Part shown: positions 16,401 to 23,553 of the stretch, one piece after another
Layout of the letters: every line of letters begins with the position of its first letter
Position numbering within the stretch: the first letter of the stretch is position 1
Origin: Enterobacterales bacterium
Lineage (GTDB): Bacteria > Pseudomonadota > Gammaproteobacteria > Enterobacterales > Succinivibrionaceae
NCBI GenBank assembly: GCA_900768635.1
Contig: CAAGDP010000006.1
Coordinates: 1-32,041 of the forward strand
Reading direction: 5' to 3'
Length of the DNA: 32,041 bases
Notes under the pieces: model-generated
What the model was told of the DNA's origin: nothing
What the model saw: only the letters and a program-made list of their open reading frames with translations
The model's database searches: none
Program-made: the position numbers and the translations under genes

Positions 16401-17165
16401 TTTCATCTGACTGGACACCCGGACTTCGTGATAATTAAAATCATCCCGGTTCATAAAGACCACATCATTAGTGGCCACTACCGGAAAATCCATCTGCTCA
16501 GCAAAGGAAATTGACAGAGCGTTGCACCGCTCCTCATTTTCCCGGCCAGTACGAATAAGTTCCAGATAAAAACGATCCGGAAAATACTGCTGATAAAACC
16601 TGGAAAGTTTATCGATTTCATCCTGATTCCGACGCAGAAGAGCTCGACCCAAGGCGCCCTCCCGACCTCCGGAAAGAACAATAATATCATCGGCAAGAAG
16701 TGAGGTATTGTGACTGTTTTTTTCGGTGAACCACTGCAGTTCCACCGCCGGACAGAAAACTCCGGGAAGCCTGATATAACCTCTTGAATAGGAACGGGAT
16801 ATGATTTCACAAATGTTGTGATACCCGTTTTCATTCATAGCCAGCAACGACAGTCTGGTAACACAGGAGGGATCACTCTCGTCGTGTACATTTATATCTA
16901 CCGCCGCAATAGGCTTAACACCCCCGGGAAATGACTTACTGCCGTTTGACGCCTGCTCGTAAAGTCTCACCAGACCGCAAACATTCATTTTGTCAGTAAT
17001 AGACAATGCCGGCCACTTATGAAGAGAGGCGTATTTACAATAATCCTCCACATGTTGCAAACCGTCATCCAGAGAAAAGTCTGTATGGATCCGCAGATGA
17101 ACAAACCGCAGTTCCTTTTTGACAATTTCCGGGTTTTCCCCGTCTTCCTGAGGCTTATCTGTCAT
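13416..17165 (-). CDS. dnaE: DNA polymerase III alpha subunit DnaE
   Basis: Catalytic subunit of the replicative polymerase. The N-terminal PHP domain begins FVHLRIHTDFSLDDGL and includes ALSITDKMNVCGL. The polymerase core shows GPGRGSGAGSLVAYSIKITD, the catalytic aspartates in VSMPDFDIDICMDRRGEV, and the third in GLVKFDFLGLKTLT. The finger and thumb motifs include ESTGMRNLIAKLKP, and GYGFNKSHSAAYALLAYQT. A canonical beta-clamp-binding QLSLF lies at 1006-1010, and an OB-fold (ISTIAGYALDA and after) follows. It is 1249 residues versus 1160 in E. coli. Part of the excess is a roughly 48-residue charged insertion between FPVPADFNPDDK and GLEERLAFLFPDE (about 315-378). The ATG overlaps the rnhB end by 11 bp. 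Confidence 0.97.
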   Translation of the reverse strand: MTDKPQEDGENPEIVKKELRFVHLRIHTDFSLDDGLQHVEDYCKYASLHKWPALSITDKMNVCGLVRLYEQASNGSKSFPGGVKPIAAVDINVHDESDPSCVTRLSLLAMNENGYHNICEIISRSYSRGYIRLPGVFCPAVELQWFTEKNSHNTSLLADDIIVLSGGREGALGRALLRRNQDEIDKLSRFYQQYFPDRFYLELIRTGRENEERCNALSISFAEQMDFPVVATNDVVFMNRDDFNYHEVRVSSQMKFTLSDPRRPKLYSPEQYLKTEEEMCELFKDIPEALENSVEIARRCNVYITLGKLRLPKFPVPADFNPDDKMKARVMKIWTDKDAKDAAKSGRPPKDFTNLSPRELEEQNEQLKLGCYLIWMAETGLEERLAFLFPDEKKRQEVRDEYDKRLTTELDVIIGMGFPGYFLIVMEFIQWSKKNGIPIGPGRGSGAGSLVAYSIKITDLNPLDFALLFERFLNPERVSMPDFDIDICMDRRGEVIQHVADLYGHDAVSQIITFGSMAAKAAIKDVTRVLNMSYTFGDVLAKMIPSAPGTKLRDAFDPEKNPDFAAKLQERYDNEPEVKEIIDISYRLEGVTKSTGKHAGGVVISPTTIVDYAPLLCEEDGSNPVTQYDKHDIENAGLVKFDFLGLKTLTIIQWALDMINQRKKKQGEEILDISRIPLDDPASYQTLLECETTGVFQLESTGMRNLIAKLKPDHFEDMIALVALFRPGPLDSGMVDNFVNRKHGREEVAYPMPEYQHECLKPILEPTYGVVVYQEQVMQLAQALSGYTLGGADLLRRAMGKKIAEEMVLHRKIFVDGAVKLGRDADIAGKIYDIVEKFAGYGFNKSHSAAYALLAYQTLWLKVHHPAEYLAAIMTGDKDNKDKIVSYVAELHRIGIRIEPPDVNTCQYNFTVNDEGSVVYGLCGVSGIGSLAVEEIVNKRSSGPYKDLFDFCCRVDISKFSRGLLETLIWIGAFDRLGTHRAALLDALPEAMKYASQKAAEQSAGQLSLFGNLMSEDPYRPKFREVPVFPDDVWLKEEKHYLGLYLTGHPINQYLEEIRHYAGVTLNKAVPNGYDNRKAISTIAGYALDASCFTTKKGTKMGTILLDDGTGRMEVLLFREVAEQYQHLLQPDQVLIVKGTLNEDRNDSSKINMIATEVQSVTQARAAFASCLLIKIHENQITETLCHKMLGILDRYRSKDLPVKICYYTPKSCVVMDVASEIGVAPCDELLTELRLLVGRDQVTVEFAD

Positions 17166-17763
17166 GTTCAGCTCCCAATACAGCTGCTACCGGGCCAAAG
17201 GATTTCCGGTACAAAGGGGTAATTCCATACTGTTTAATAGCAGAAAGATGCTGGGCTGTAGGGTATCCCTTATTCTTTTCATATCCATACTGAGGATATT
17301 TCAATGCCAGCTCTTTCATTTCCCTGTCTCTGGTAACCTTGGCTAATATGGAGGCGGCACTGATCTCCGGAACAAGAGAATCCCCCTTCACCACAGAGGC
17401 GGAGGGATATTCCCAGTCCGGCAGACGATTACCATCCACCAGTACAAATTCCGGAATAAGAGGCAGGGAGGCAACAGCTCTTTTCATAGCCAGCATGGTT
17501 GCCTGAAGAATATTCAGGCCATCGATTTCCTCGGGACTGGCCCGGCCTATGGCATAAGCCCGGGCATTTTCTGTAATAAGTGAATACAGAGCATCACGCT
17601 TTTTTTCAGAAAGTTTTTTGGAATCTGCCAGACCTGCAACAGGCTTGGCAGGATCTAAAATAACCGCTGCGGTTACCACATCACCTACCAGAGGGCCGCG
17701 ACCAACCTCGTCAACGCCGCAGATTATATGACAGGAAGGATCAAGAGGATACTCAAAAATCAT
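17155..17763 (-). CDS. rnhB: Ribonuclease HII RnhB
   Basis: Removes ribonucleotides and RNA from RNA-DNA hybrids. Active-site residues are visible in GVDEVGRGPLVGDVV (Asp18, Glu19), FVLVDGN (Asp110) and AASILAKVTRDREM. The length of 202 residues is typical. The ATG overlaps the lpxB stop as ATGA (17763-17760), and its 3' end overlaps dnaE by 11 bp, so translation is probably coupled through this part of the operon. A second RNase H of the unrelated RNase HI type (rnhA) is also in this window. Confidence 0.96.
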   Translation of the reverse strand: MIFEYPLDPSCHIICGVDEVGRGPLVGDVVTAAVILDPAKPVAGLADSKKLSEKKRDALYSLITENARAYAIGRASPEEIDGLNILQATMLAMKRAVASLPLIPEFVLVDGNRLPDWEYPSASVVKGDSLVPEISAASILAKVTRDREMKELALKYPQYGYEKNKGYPTAQHLSAIKQYGITPLYRKSFGPVAAVLGAEHDR

Positions 17764-18899
17764 TTTCTAACCAGATGTCTGACACAGGCTTCTGCAGCCT
17801 GTTCATCCGCATTCTTCATCATCTGCAGATGAACATCCCGGAAGGATTTGAGAAGATCAGACTGATCACTTCCAAACAGCCGGGAAAACGCTGATGAAAT
17901 TTTTTCCGGTGTACAGTCATCCTGAAGAAGTTCCGGAACCGGATGGGAAGGAATAAGCAGGTTAGGCAAAGAGACAACATTAACCTTTAAAAGTTTTCTG
18001 GCGATAAATTCTGAAAATTTGGAAATTTTATAGCACACCACCATTGGTCTGCCGATAAGCAGAGTTTCCAATGTGGCGGTACCGGATGCCAAAAGTACAG
18101 CATCAGATGCTGCTATAACCTGACGGGAATTTCCCCGGAACACCCGAATTTTAAGGTTTTTTCCATGCTTTTTACAGAACTGGGTAAACATATCCTGCAA
18201 TTGGGTATTAACCATAGGAACCAGAAATTCTAGACCGGAATAAACCTTCACCAGTTTCTGACATGCTTCAAGAAATACCGGACTGAGATTATTCACTTCA
18301 CCGGTGCGACTACCGGGAAGAACCGCCAGATAAAAACCTTTTTCCGGAATATTAAGAAGACGCCGGGCAATAACAGGATCCGTTTCCAGAGGAATATAAT
18401 CCGCCAGAGTATGACCAACAAAAACCGAAGGAACATTAAACCGGTCATAAAACTCTTTTTCAAAAGGAAGAAGACACAGTACCTCATCCACGGATTTTTT
18501 GATTTTATACACCCGGTTCTGACGCCAGGCCCATACAGAGGGACTGACATAATGAACAGTTCTAATCCCCTTCCGGTGCAGATTTCCTTCTACGGTAAGA
18601 TTAAAATCGGGAGCGTCTATACCAATAAAAAGATCTACTCCGGAGGCAATCATTTTTTTGGTAACAGCTTTGCGAATACGCAGAATTCGTGGCAATTTCT
18701 TCAGAATTTCCAGTCCCATGACAGAAAGTTCTTCAATGGAAAACCAGGACTCCAGGCCCTGAGATATCATTTTCGGCCCACCAATTCCCACAAAACGAAC
18801 ATTAGGTACTCTTTTAACCAGCTCAGTCATGAGCCCTGCTCCCAGGGTATCTCCTGACACCTCGCCGGCTACAATCCCGATGGTATAATAATTTGCCAT
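17760..18899 (-). CDS. lpxB: Lipid A disaccharide synthase LpxB
   Basis: Joins UDP-diacylglucosamine and lipid X to give the lipid A disaccharide at the inner-membrane face. Recognisable are YTIGIVAGEVSGDTLGAGLM (residues ~5-24), VRFVGIGGPKM, VDLFIGIDAPDFNL, VHYVSPSVWAWR, LPFEKEFY, AVLPGSRTGEV and ASGTATLETLLIGRPMVV. I use ATG 18899, one base after the lpxA stop, giving 379 residues (E. coli 382). A TTG at 18932 would add 11 residues overlapping lpxA and is unlikely. Confidence 0.96.
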   Translation of the reverse strand: MANYYTIGIVAGEVSGDTLGAGLMTELVKRVPNVRFVGIGGPKMISQGLESWFSIEELSVMGLEILKKLPRILRIRKAVTKKMIASGVDLFIGIDAPDFNLTVEGNLHRKGIRTVHYVSPSVWAWRQNRVYKIKKSVDEVLCLLPFEKEFYDRFNVPSVFVGHTLADYIPLETDPVIARRLLNIPEKGFYLAVLPGSRTGEVNNLSPVFLEACQKLVKVYSGLEFLVPMVNTQLQDMFTQFCKKHGKNLKIRVFRGNSRQVIAASDAVLLASGTATLETLLIGRPMVVCYKISKFSEFIARKLLKVNVVSLPNLLIPSHPVPELLQDDCTPEKISSAFSRLFGSDQSDLLKSFRDVHLQMMKNADEQAAEACVRHLVRK

Positions 18900-18900
18900 C

Positions 18901-19707
18901 TTAGCGAATGATCCCTCTTTCCGATTGGTCAAGAAAATCTACCATGGTTTTCAGGCAAGGTTCAGCTTCAGCAAGTTTGGCAATTTCATCTCTGGCCTCA
19001 CTAAGAGTCTTGCTCTGACGGTACAGAATTTTATAGGCAAGCCGGACCTGCTCTATCTGTTCTGATGAAAAACCGCGACGCTTAAGTCCCTCGGTGTTTA
19101 CACCAATAGGCTGTGCGTAATGACCGGCGCACATAACATAAGGAGGGCAGTCCTTGTTCAGTCCGGCACATCCCGCCACAAAGGCATGATCTCCAACCCG
19201 GCCAAACTGATGAATGGCAGACAGACCGCCGAAGATTACATAATTGCCGATATGAACATGTCCTGCCAGAGTGGCATTATTGGCAAATATACAATCATCA
19301 CCCACTACACAATCATGTGCCACATGTGCATTGATCATAAACAGATTTCGGGAGCCGATAACTGTTATGCCCTTATCCTGAACTGTTCCCCGGTGAACAC
19401 TGGAATGCTCCCGGAATACATTATCATCACCAATTTCCAGATAAGTGGTTTCTCCGTTGTATTTCTTATCCTGGCAATCTTCTCCGATTGACGCAAACTG
19501 ATAAATAAGATTCCGTTTACCAATTTTGGTTGATCCCTTGATTACCGCATGGGACAGAACCCGGGTATCAGCGCCAAATTCAACATTATCACCAACAAGA
19601 GTCCAGGGACCAATTTCCACATTGGGACCTACAACTACATTACGACCAATTATCGCCGTCTCATGGATCCTGGCGGTACTATCAATTTTAGCAGAGCTGT
19701 CAATCAT
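18901..19707 (-). CDS. lpxA: UDP-N-acetylglucosamine acyltransferase LpxA
   Basis: First step of lipid A synthesis: moves a 3-hydroxyacyl chain from ACP to UDP-GlcNAc. The N-terminal two-thirds is left-handed beta-helix hexapeptide repeats (IGRNVVVGPNVEIGPWTLVG and onwards). The catalytic histidine is His128 in NAHVAHDCVVG, matching E. coli His125 with a small offset. Acceptor-recognition YAQPIGVNTEGLKRRGF follows, then a C-terminal helical domain (residues ~195-268). The length is 268 versus 262 in E. coli. It sits 13 bp after fabZ and 1 bp before lpxB. Confidence 0.97.
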   Translation of the reverse strand: MIDSSAKIDSTARIHETAIIGRNVVVGPNVEIGPWTLVGDNVEFGADTRVLSHAVIKGSTKIGKRNLIYQFASIGEDCQDKKYNGETTYLEIGDDNVFREHSSVHRGTVQDKGITVIGSRNLFMINAHVAHDCVVGDDCIFANNATLAGHVHIGNYVIFGGLSAIHQFGRVGDHAFVAGCAGLNKDCPPYVMCAGHYAQPIGVNTEGLKRRGFSSEQIEQVRLAYKILYRQSKTLSEARDEIAKLAEAEPCLKTMVDFLDQSERGIIR

Positions 19708-19720
19708 CTTTATTTCCCGT

Positions 19721-20188
19721 CTAAGCTTTGCGCTTTGCGCACATCAATTCTGCGGAGCAAACCAGTTCTCCGTCAACAGTGGCAACACCTTTAAACTTGG
19801 CAATCCCCCGCACTTCTCTTATCAGCTCCACATCAAGCACCAGCTGATCTCCTGGGAGAACCGGACGCTTAAAGCGGGCACCATCTATGGCAGCAAAATA
19901 ATAAAGTTCATCATCTTTTGGTTTGCCAATCACTTTGAAAGACAAAATGCCGGTAGCCTGAGCCAAAGCTTCCAGAATCAGAACACCAGGAAAAACAGGC
20001 TTCCCAGGAAAGTGTCCCTGAAAAAACGGCTCATTGAAGCTTACATTCTTTACCGCCTTCAGCACTTTCTTTTCTTCGGTGTAACAAAAGTCCAGAACAC
20101 GATCAACTAACAGGAAAGGATAGCGATGAGGAAGCAGCTCTAATATTTCTTTGATGTCTAAAGAATGCAACTCTTGTTCGTTACTCAC
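19721..20188 (-). CDS. fabZ: 3-hydroxyacyl-ACP dehydratase FabZ
   Basis: Dehydrates 3-hydroxyacyl-ACP in fatty acid elongation, competing with LpxA and LpxD for hydroxyacyl-ACP. The hot-dog fold signature HRYPFLLVDRV (residues 21-31) is followed by FNEPFFQGHFPGKPVFPG with catalytic His59, and Glu73 in VLILEALAQATG. The start is GTG (20188-20186) with AGGA 9 nt upstream; the length of 155 residues is normal. Here it is the first gene of its operon, with its own extended -10 promoter, whereas in E. coli it follows lpxD directly. Confidence 0.96.
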   Translation of the reverse strand: MSNEQELHSLDIKEILELLPHRYPFLLVDRVLDFCYTEEKKVLKAVKNVSFNEPFFQGHFPGKPVFPGVLILEALAQATGILSFKVIGKPKDDELYYFAAIDGARFKRPVLPGDQLVLDVELIREVRGIAKFKGVATVDGELVCSAELMCAKRKA

Positions 20189-20228
20189 AGTATAAATTCC
20201 TATAAAAACAAAAAACTATAATTTTGGG

Positions 20229-20237
20229 ATTATAACA
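20229..20237 (-). promoter_or_regulatory. fabZ operon promoter (extended -10)
   Basis: The minus strand reads TGTTATAAT (20237-20229), a perfect extended -10, 41 bp before the fabZ GTG. TTGAAA lies 20 bp upstream of the -10, too far to be an ideal -35. The remainder of the 341-bp gap 20189-20529 holds the terminator listed next and an imperfect TCCCTG/CAGGGA inverted repeat near 20416-20441; no gene is seen. Confidence 0.55.
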
Positions 20238-20463
20238 TAATAAGAAGTAATTAATTTCAAATAACTCTGACAGAGTACCGGAAAAGCAATATTGAAAAAA
20301 GCCGGATTTAAAACTCAGTCAGAAAGAAAATCCGAATTCTGAATTTCCACTGGACTTATTGTAAAAGAAAACCGCACAAAATATCGGCATTTATATCGCA
20401 AAATTTTGACCTGCTCCCTGACCCAAAAAGAAACAGGGATCGGAAAAACTCCTGCAGAGCCAA

Positions 20464-20498
20464 ATCAAAAAACTGATCGCCGGATAATAAGCGATCAG
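20464..20498 (-). terminator. Terminator of the MalM-like lipoprotein gene
   Basis: On the minus strand CTGATCGC (20498-20491) pairs with GCGATCAG (20480-20473), a perfect 8-bp stem with a 10-nt loop, followed by TTTTTTGATTTG. It ends transcription between the lipoprotein gene and fabZ. The other strand has a shorter T-run (CTTTTG), so it may act weakly both ways. Confidence 0.8.
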
Positions 20499-20529
20499 CT
20501 TTTGTTAAGGATTATAAGCGCAGATCTGA

Positions 20530-21591
20530 CTACTTATGGTAGTTTCTTACTGCATTATTCAATGTGGAGGCGGCACTGGCGGATCCTGCCCGCTGAGCTT
20601 CTTCCGCAAGCTTCATAGCTTTGGAAATATCACCGGATTTTACAGCGGAAACAATCATATTATTGTACATATCCTCAGTCTGCTTAAGCATGCTTCCCGC
20701 CGGCTTTACTGAAGGATCGGCACTCTTTTTTCCTGAGGATTGCGGCTTTTCTCCGTTTTCATCATGCTTCGGATTAACCACTACCGCCTTGCCGTCATCC
20801 AGAGAAATGGAGGATGATGTTCCGGATTTAAGATTTACATCCCCGTCATCATCATCGGCGATATAAGAGTGATTTTCTCCGCCCCAGATTGGTCCTTTCA
20901 GAGAATCCCACAAATCTGACAGTGAGCCGTTATCTTCTGAATTAAGGGAGATATCCACACTGATTTCTCCTAACGGACTGTGGGGAATAACCGGATCCGC
21001 AATATTCGGAACTTCGGTATTATGAGCCATAGCAAAAAGTTTGGCAGGATGGATAATGGTAGTTGTACCCTTTAATGCATTATTGTCAGTGTAGATCACC
21101 ATATAGGCGACAGCATGCTCTCCTGCTGAGAAATTGTTCAGGTTAAAGCGAAAACGAATATTATCCGAAGCAATATCACCTAAGGGACGATATTCAAAAC
21201 TGTTGGATTCAAACTTTTTGATAAGGTGACGATCCTTGCTGAGCAATGCCACGCATGGGGCAAAAACGGTTGAACCGATTTTGGAGGATATTTCTACCCG
21301 GATGCTGGTGGCATTAAGCGGAAAGTTGTAAGTTTTGAAAGGGCTTCTGCCGGTATCAAAATTATATACCCGGGATTTTTCGTCAAAAACCACATCATCA
21401 GTTACCGCACCCCGCACCGCAACCGCATTATCATAAACATTTTCTGCCACCGCAAGATTACTGAATATATTATTGGCTTTCTCTATGGAATAATTTACTG
21501 GTGATTCATAGGTCATAACATGGGTAATGGTTTCACATCCACCCAGAACAACAGTGGCTCCTGCCACCAGACAACAGAACAAACGTCTCAT
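20530..21591 (-). CDS. MalM-family outer-membrane/periplasmic lipoprotein
   Basis: The signal sequence MRRLFCCLVAGATVVLGGC has a lipobox ending at Cys19, so the protein is probably lipidated. The body resembles E. coli MalM: IGSTVFAPCVALLSKDRHLI, YMVIYTDNNALKGTTTIIHP, and the C-terminal MLKQTEDMYNNMIVSAVKSG then AMKLAEEAQRAGSASAASTL. Between these lies a low-complexity, acidic, Ser-rich stretch (~225-295, with DDDDGD). MalM itself is a periplasmic protein of the maltose operon whose biochemical role is not settled. Here no maltose genes are nearby, so a maltose role is not implied. It is a single-gene unit with its own strong promoter and terminator, inserted between lpxD and fabZ. Confidence 0.8.
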   Translation of the reverse strand: MRRLFCCLVAGATVVLGGCETITHVMTYESPVNYSIEKANNIFSNLAVAENVYDNAVAVRGAVTDDVVFDEKSRVYNFDTGRSPFKTYNFPLNATSIRVEISSKIGSTVFAPCVALLSKDRHLIKKFESNSFEYRPLGDIASDNIRFRFNLNNFSAGEHAVAYMVIYTDNNALKGTTTIIHPAKLFAMAHNTEVPNIADPVIPHSPLGEISVDISLNSEDNGSLSDLWDSLKGPIWGGENHSYIADDDDGDVNLKSGTSSSISLDDGKAVVVNPKHDENGEKPQSSGKKSADPSVKPAGSMLKQTEDMYNNMIVSAVKSGDISKAMKLAEEAQRAGSASAASTLNNAVRNYHK

Positions 21592-21620
21592 TTAATTATC
21601 CTTATAACCGTCTTCATACC

Positions 21621-21692
21621 GGCTCCCCGTAAAAAGGAGCCTAGCTTCGTCAGGGTATCTTCTGAAACTTAAAAATTATCTTCCTACCCTGA
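21621..21692 (-). promoter_or_regulatory. Structured 5' leader of the MalM-like gene
   Basis: Within the predicted leader are two perfect inverted repeats. TCAGGGTA/TACCCTGA (21650-21657 with 21685-21692) encloses 27 nt, and GGCTCC/GGAGCC (21621-21626 with 21636-21641) encloses 9 nt. The leader also contains a short T-run inside the second loop on the minus strand. It could be a regulatory RNA structure or simply a stable 5' end; no known riboswitch class is recognised. Confidence 0.45.
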
Positions 21693-21741
21693 TATTTTTG
21701 ATGTTTTGTTATATTATGTATTTTGAAATTTGTCAAACACA
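21692..21741 (-). promoter_or_regulatory. Promoter module A (shared with frr)
   Basis: The minus strand shows TTGACA (21736-21731), a 17-bp spacer, and TATAAC (21713-21708), predicting a start near 21701 and a leader of about 110 nt. The whole 50-bp block is nearly identical to that upstream of frr (31631-31681), differing at a few positions and one single-base gap. TTGAC-AAAT-TTCAA at the -35 resembles an FNR half-site pair. Confidence 0.75.
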
Positions 21742-21816
21742 ACTGCAAGCCAGCTACCCCATAAATCCTCTTACCGGTAATTAACGCTTATCAGCCGACG
21801 GAATTAAACCATTGCA

Positions 21817-21845
21817 TTGCCAAGTACCTTCAGACATCCTATAAT
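21817..21845 (+). promoter_or_regulatory. rnhA promoter
   Basis: TTGCCA (21817-21822), a 17-bp spacer and TATAAT (21840-21845) form a near-consensus sigma-70 promoter on the plus strand. Transcription would start near 21852, about 120 nt before the rnhA ATG, so the 22-bp direct repeats lie in the leader. Confidence 0.65.
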
Positions 21846-21865
21846 TTTCAGACTATAAACCGGGA

Positions 21866-21953
21866 ATGAATTTCAAGTGAATTTGGGATGAATTGCAAGT
21901 GAATCTGGCATGAATTTCAAGTGAACCAGAAATGAATTTTCCGTAAACTGACA
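21866..21953 (+). repeat. Four 22-bp direct repeats in the rnhA leader
   Basis: Units start at 21866, 21888, 21910 and 21932, exactly 22 bp apart. The first three share ATGAATTTCAAGTGAA with one change in the second; the fourth keeps only ATGAATTT and scattered bases. Each good unit contains the small dyad TTCA-AG-TGAA (one arm altered in unit two). No ORF uses these ATGs productively toward rnhA. The gap 21592-21973 (382 bp) is filled by this repeat, both promoters and the MalM-like leader. Confidence 0.75.
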
Positions 21954-21973
21954 ATAATCCACGAGTAAATCCA

Positions 21974-22438
21974 ATGAAGAACGTACAGATTTTTACCGAC
22001 GGCTCCTGCCTGGGAAATCCCGGACCCGGCGGATTTGGCGTAATTATAAAATATAACAACGCCGTCAAGGAGCTTTCCGGCGGTTCTCCCCACACCACTA
22101 ACAATGCCATGGAACTTTTAGGAGCGATTAACGGTCTGGCCTGTCTTAAGGAGCCTTGTATCGTAGATCTCACCACTGACAGTGAATATGTAAAAAAAGG
22201 CGTGGAGCAATGGATCCGCACCTGGAAAATGAAAAACTGGACAACCAGTAGCAACACTCCGGTAAAAAACAAAGAACTATGGATGAAGCTTGACGAACAG
22301 CTTCACCGCCATCAGGTCCGCCTGCACTGGGTAAAGGGGCACAACGGGCACCCTGAAAACGAACGATGCGATGAACTGGCCAGAACAGAGGCAAGTAAAC
22401 ATCAGCCTCTGAATAAACTGGAGCGGGAGCGCTATTAA
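21974..22438 (+). CDS. rnhA: Ribonuclease HI RnhA
   Basis: Cleaves the RNA strand of RNA-DNA hybrids, with roles in replication and R-loop removal. Residues of the D-E-D-D active site are clear: Asp9 in IFTDGSCLGNPGPGG, Glu47 in TTNNAMELLGAI, Asp69 in LTTDSEYV, and Asp133 in ENERCDELA, with His123 in WVKGHNGHPENE. The basic handle region (WKMKNWTTSSNTPVKNKELW) is present. The 154 residues match E. coli (155). It lies on the opposite strand from its neighbours and has its own promoter and terminator. The ribosome-binding site is weak (GAG 10 nt before ATG). Confidence 0.97.
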   Translation: MKNVQIFTDGSCLGNPGPGGFGVIIKYNNAVKELSGGSPHTTNNAMELLGAINGLACLKEPCIVDLTTDSEYVKKGVEQWIRTWKMKNWTTSSNTPVKNKELWMKLDEQLHRHQVRLHWVKGHNGHPENERCDELARTEASKHQPLNKLERERY

Positions 22439-22471
22439 CCGCCATCCCTGGTCTTTTCTTCACCAATCCAT

Positions 22472-22500
22472 AAAAAAACCGGGTAACCCCGGCTTTTTTT
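22472..22500. terminator. Bidirectional terminator between rnhA and lpxD
   Basis: CCGGG-TAAC-CCCGG (22479-22492) is a perfect 5-bp GC stem flanked by seven A on the left and, after a C, seven T on the right. It can therefore terminate rnhA on the plus strand and the frr-lpxD operon on the minus strand. Confidence 0.85.
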
Positions 22501-22516
22501 AAATCAGGATAACAGA

Positions 22517-23551
22517 TTATTTGGAAGTTTCCCGATCTTTAAGCATACGTAATGCATTACGGGCATTTTTGTATATTTCATCAAGAAGAGGAAGACAGGC
22601 CATAACCTTGCGCCACTTGGAATTAGGCATATCAGGAACTCCGGATGAATATATCCCCGGCTCCTTAATACTGCGCATTACTGATGTAGCACCGGTAATT
22701 GTCACACCATCACAAATGTCAATATGACCGTTAAATACCGATCTGCCGCCAATAATACAGTAGCGACCAATATTAACCGATCCGGCAACCACCGCAGCAC
22801 CGGCCATTGCAGTTCCGGTACCGATATGGACATTGTGGGCAATCTGACAAAGATTATCGATAATTACATTATCTTCAATTACTGTATTATCTATGGCTCC
22901 CCGGTCAATACAGGTATTGGCACCGATTTCCACCCGGTTTCCGATAATAACAGTACCCAGCTGGGGGATCTTTATCCATTTACCCTTATCATTGGCATAT
23001 CCGAAGCCGTCAGATCCAATAACCGCCCCTGACTGGAGAAGACAGTCATCGCCAATCTGCACTTCATGATAAACAGAGCAGTTGGCCCATAATTTAGTAC
23101 GGGAACCGATACGGGCATTTCTGCCAATAAAGCATCCGGCACCAATAACAGCATCATCACCAATAACAGCACCTTCTTCAATAATCGCTCCGGCACCTAC
23201 GGAAACATTTTTTCCCAGTACAGCTCCGGAGGCTACCGAGGCGGTGGCATGAACCCCCTGCTCTGCAGGAGATGGAGTGGTATCAAGAAGCTGTGCCACC
23301 AGTGCAAAACCCACATAGGGATCAGGCATAATCAAAGCTGCGGTTTTGCAGTGTTCCAACTCCGACTTGCGCAGGATCACAGCACTCGCTTTAGTAGTAA
23401 GGAGGGCATCCTTATACTTGGGATCGGTCAGGAAACTGATCTCTCCCGGCTGAGCTGAGGCTAAATTCGCCACGCGATGAACGGGCAGGGATGCATCCCC
23501 TACCAGCTCAGCATTAAGTTTTTCAGCTATCTGTCCTAATGTTAATGTCAT
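22517..23551 (-). CDS. lpxD: UDP-3-O-acylglucosamine N-acyltransferase LpxD
   Basis: Third lipid A step: N-acylates UDP-3-O-acyl-glucosamine using hydroxyacyl-ACP. The N-terminal uridine-binding domain (1-100) is followed by a hexapeptide-repeat beta-helix (GKNVSVGAGAIIEEGAVIGD onwards) and a C-terminal helix. The catalytic histidine is His239 in DNLCQIAHNVHIG, the same number as in E. coli. The length is 344 residues. It is the last gene of its operon, 2 bp after skp. The usual next gene, fabZ, is 2.3 kb away beyond rnhA and the MalM-like gene. Confidence 0.97.
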   Translation of the reverse strand: MTLTLGQIAEKLNAELVGDASLPVHRVANLASAQPGEISFLTDPKYKDALLTTKASAVILRKSELEHCKTAALIMPDPYVGFALVAQLLDTTPSPAEQGVHATASVASGAVLGKNVSVGAGAIIEEGAVIGDDAVIGAGCFIGRNARIGSRTKLWANCSVYHEVQIGDDCLLQSGAVIGSDGFGYANDKGKWIKIPQLGTVIIGNRVEIGANTCIDRGAIDNTVIEDNVIIDNLCQIAHNVHIGTGTAMAGAAVVAGSVNIGRYCIIGGRSVFNGHIDICDGVTITGATSVMRSIKEPGIYSSGVPDMPNSKWRKVMACLPLLDEIYKNARNALRMLKDRETSK

Positions 23552-23553
23552 AA

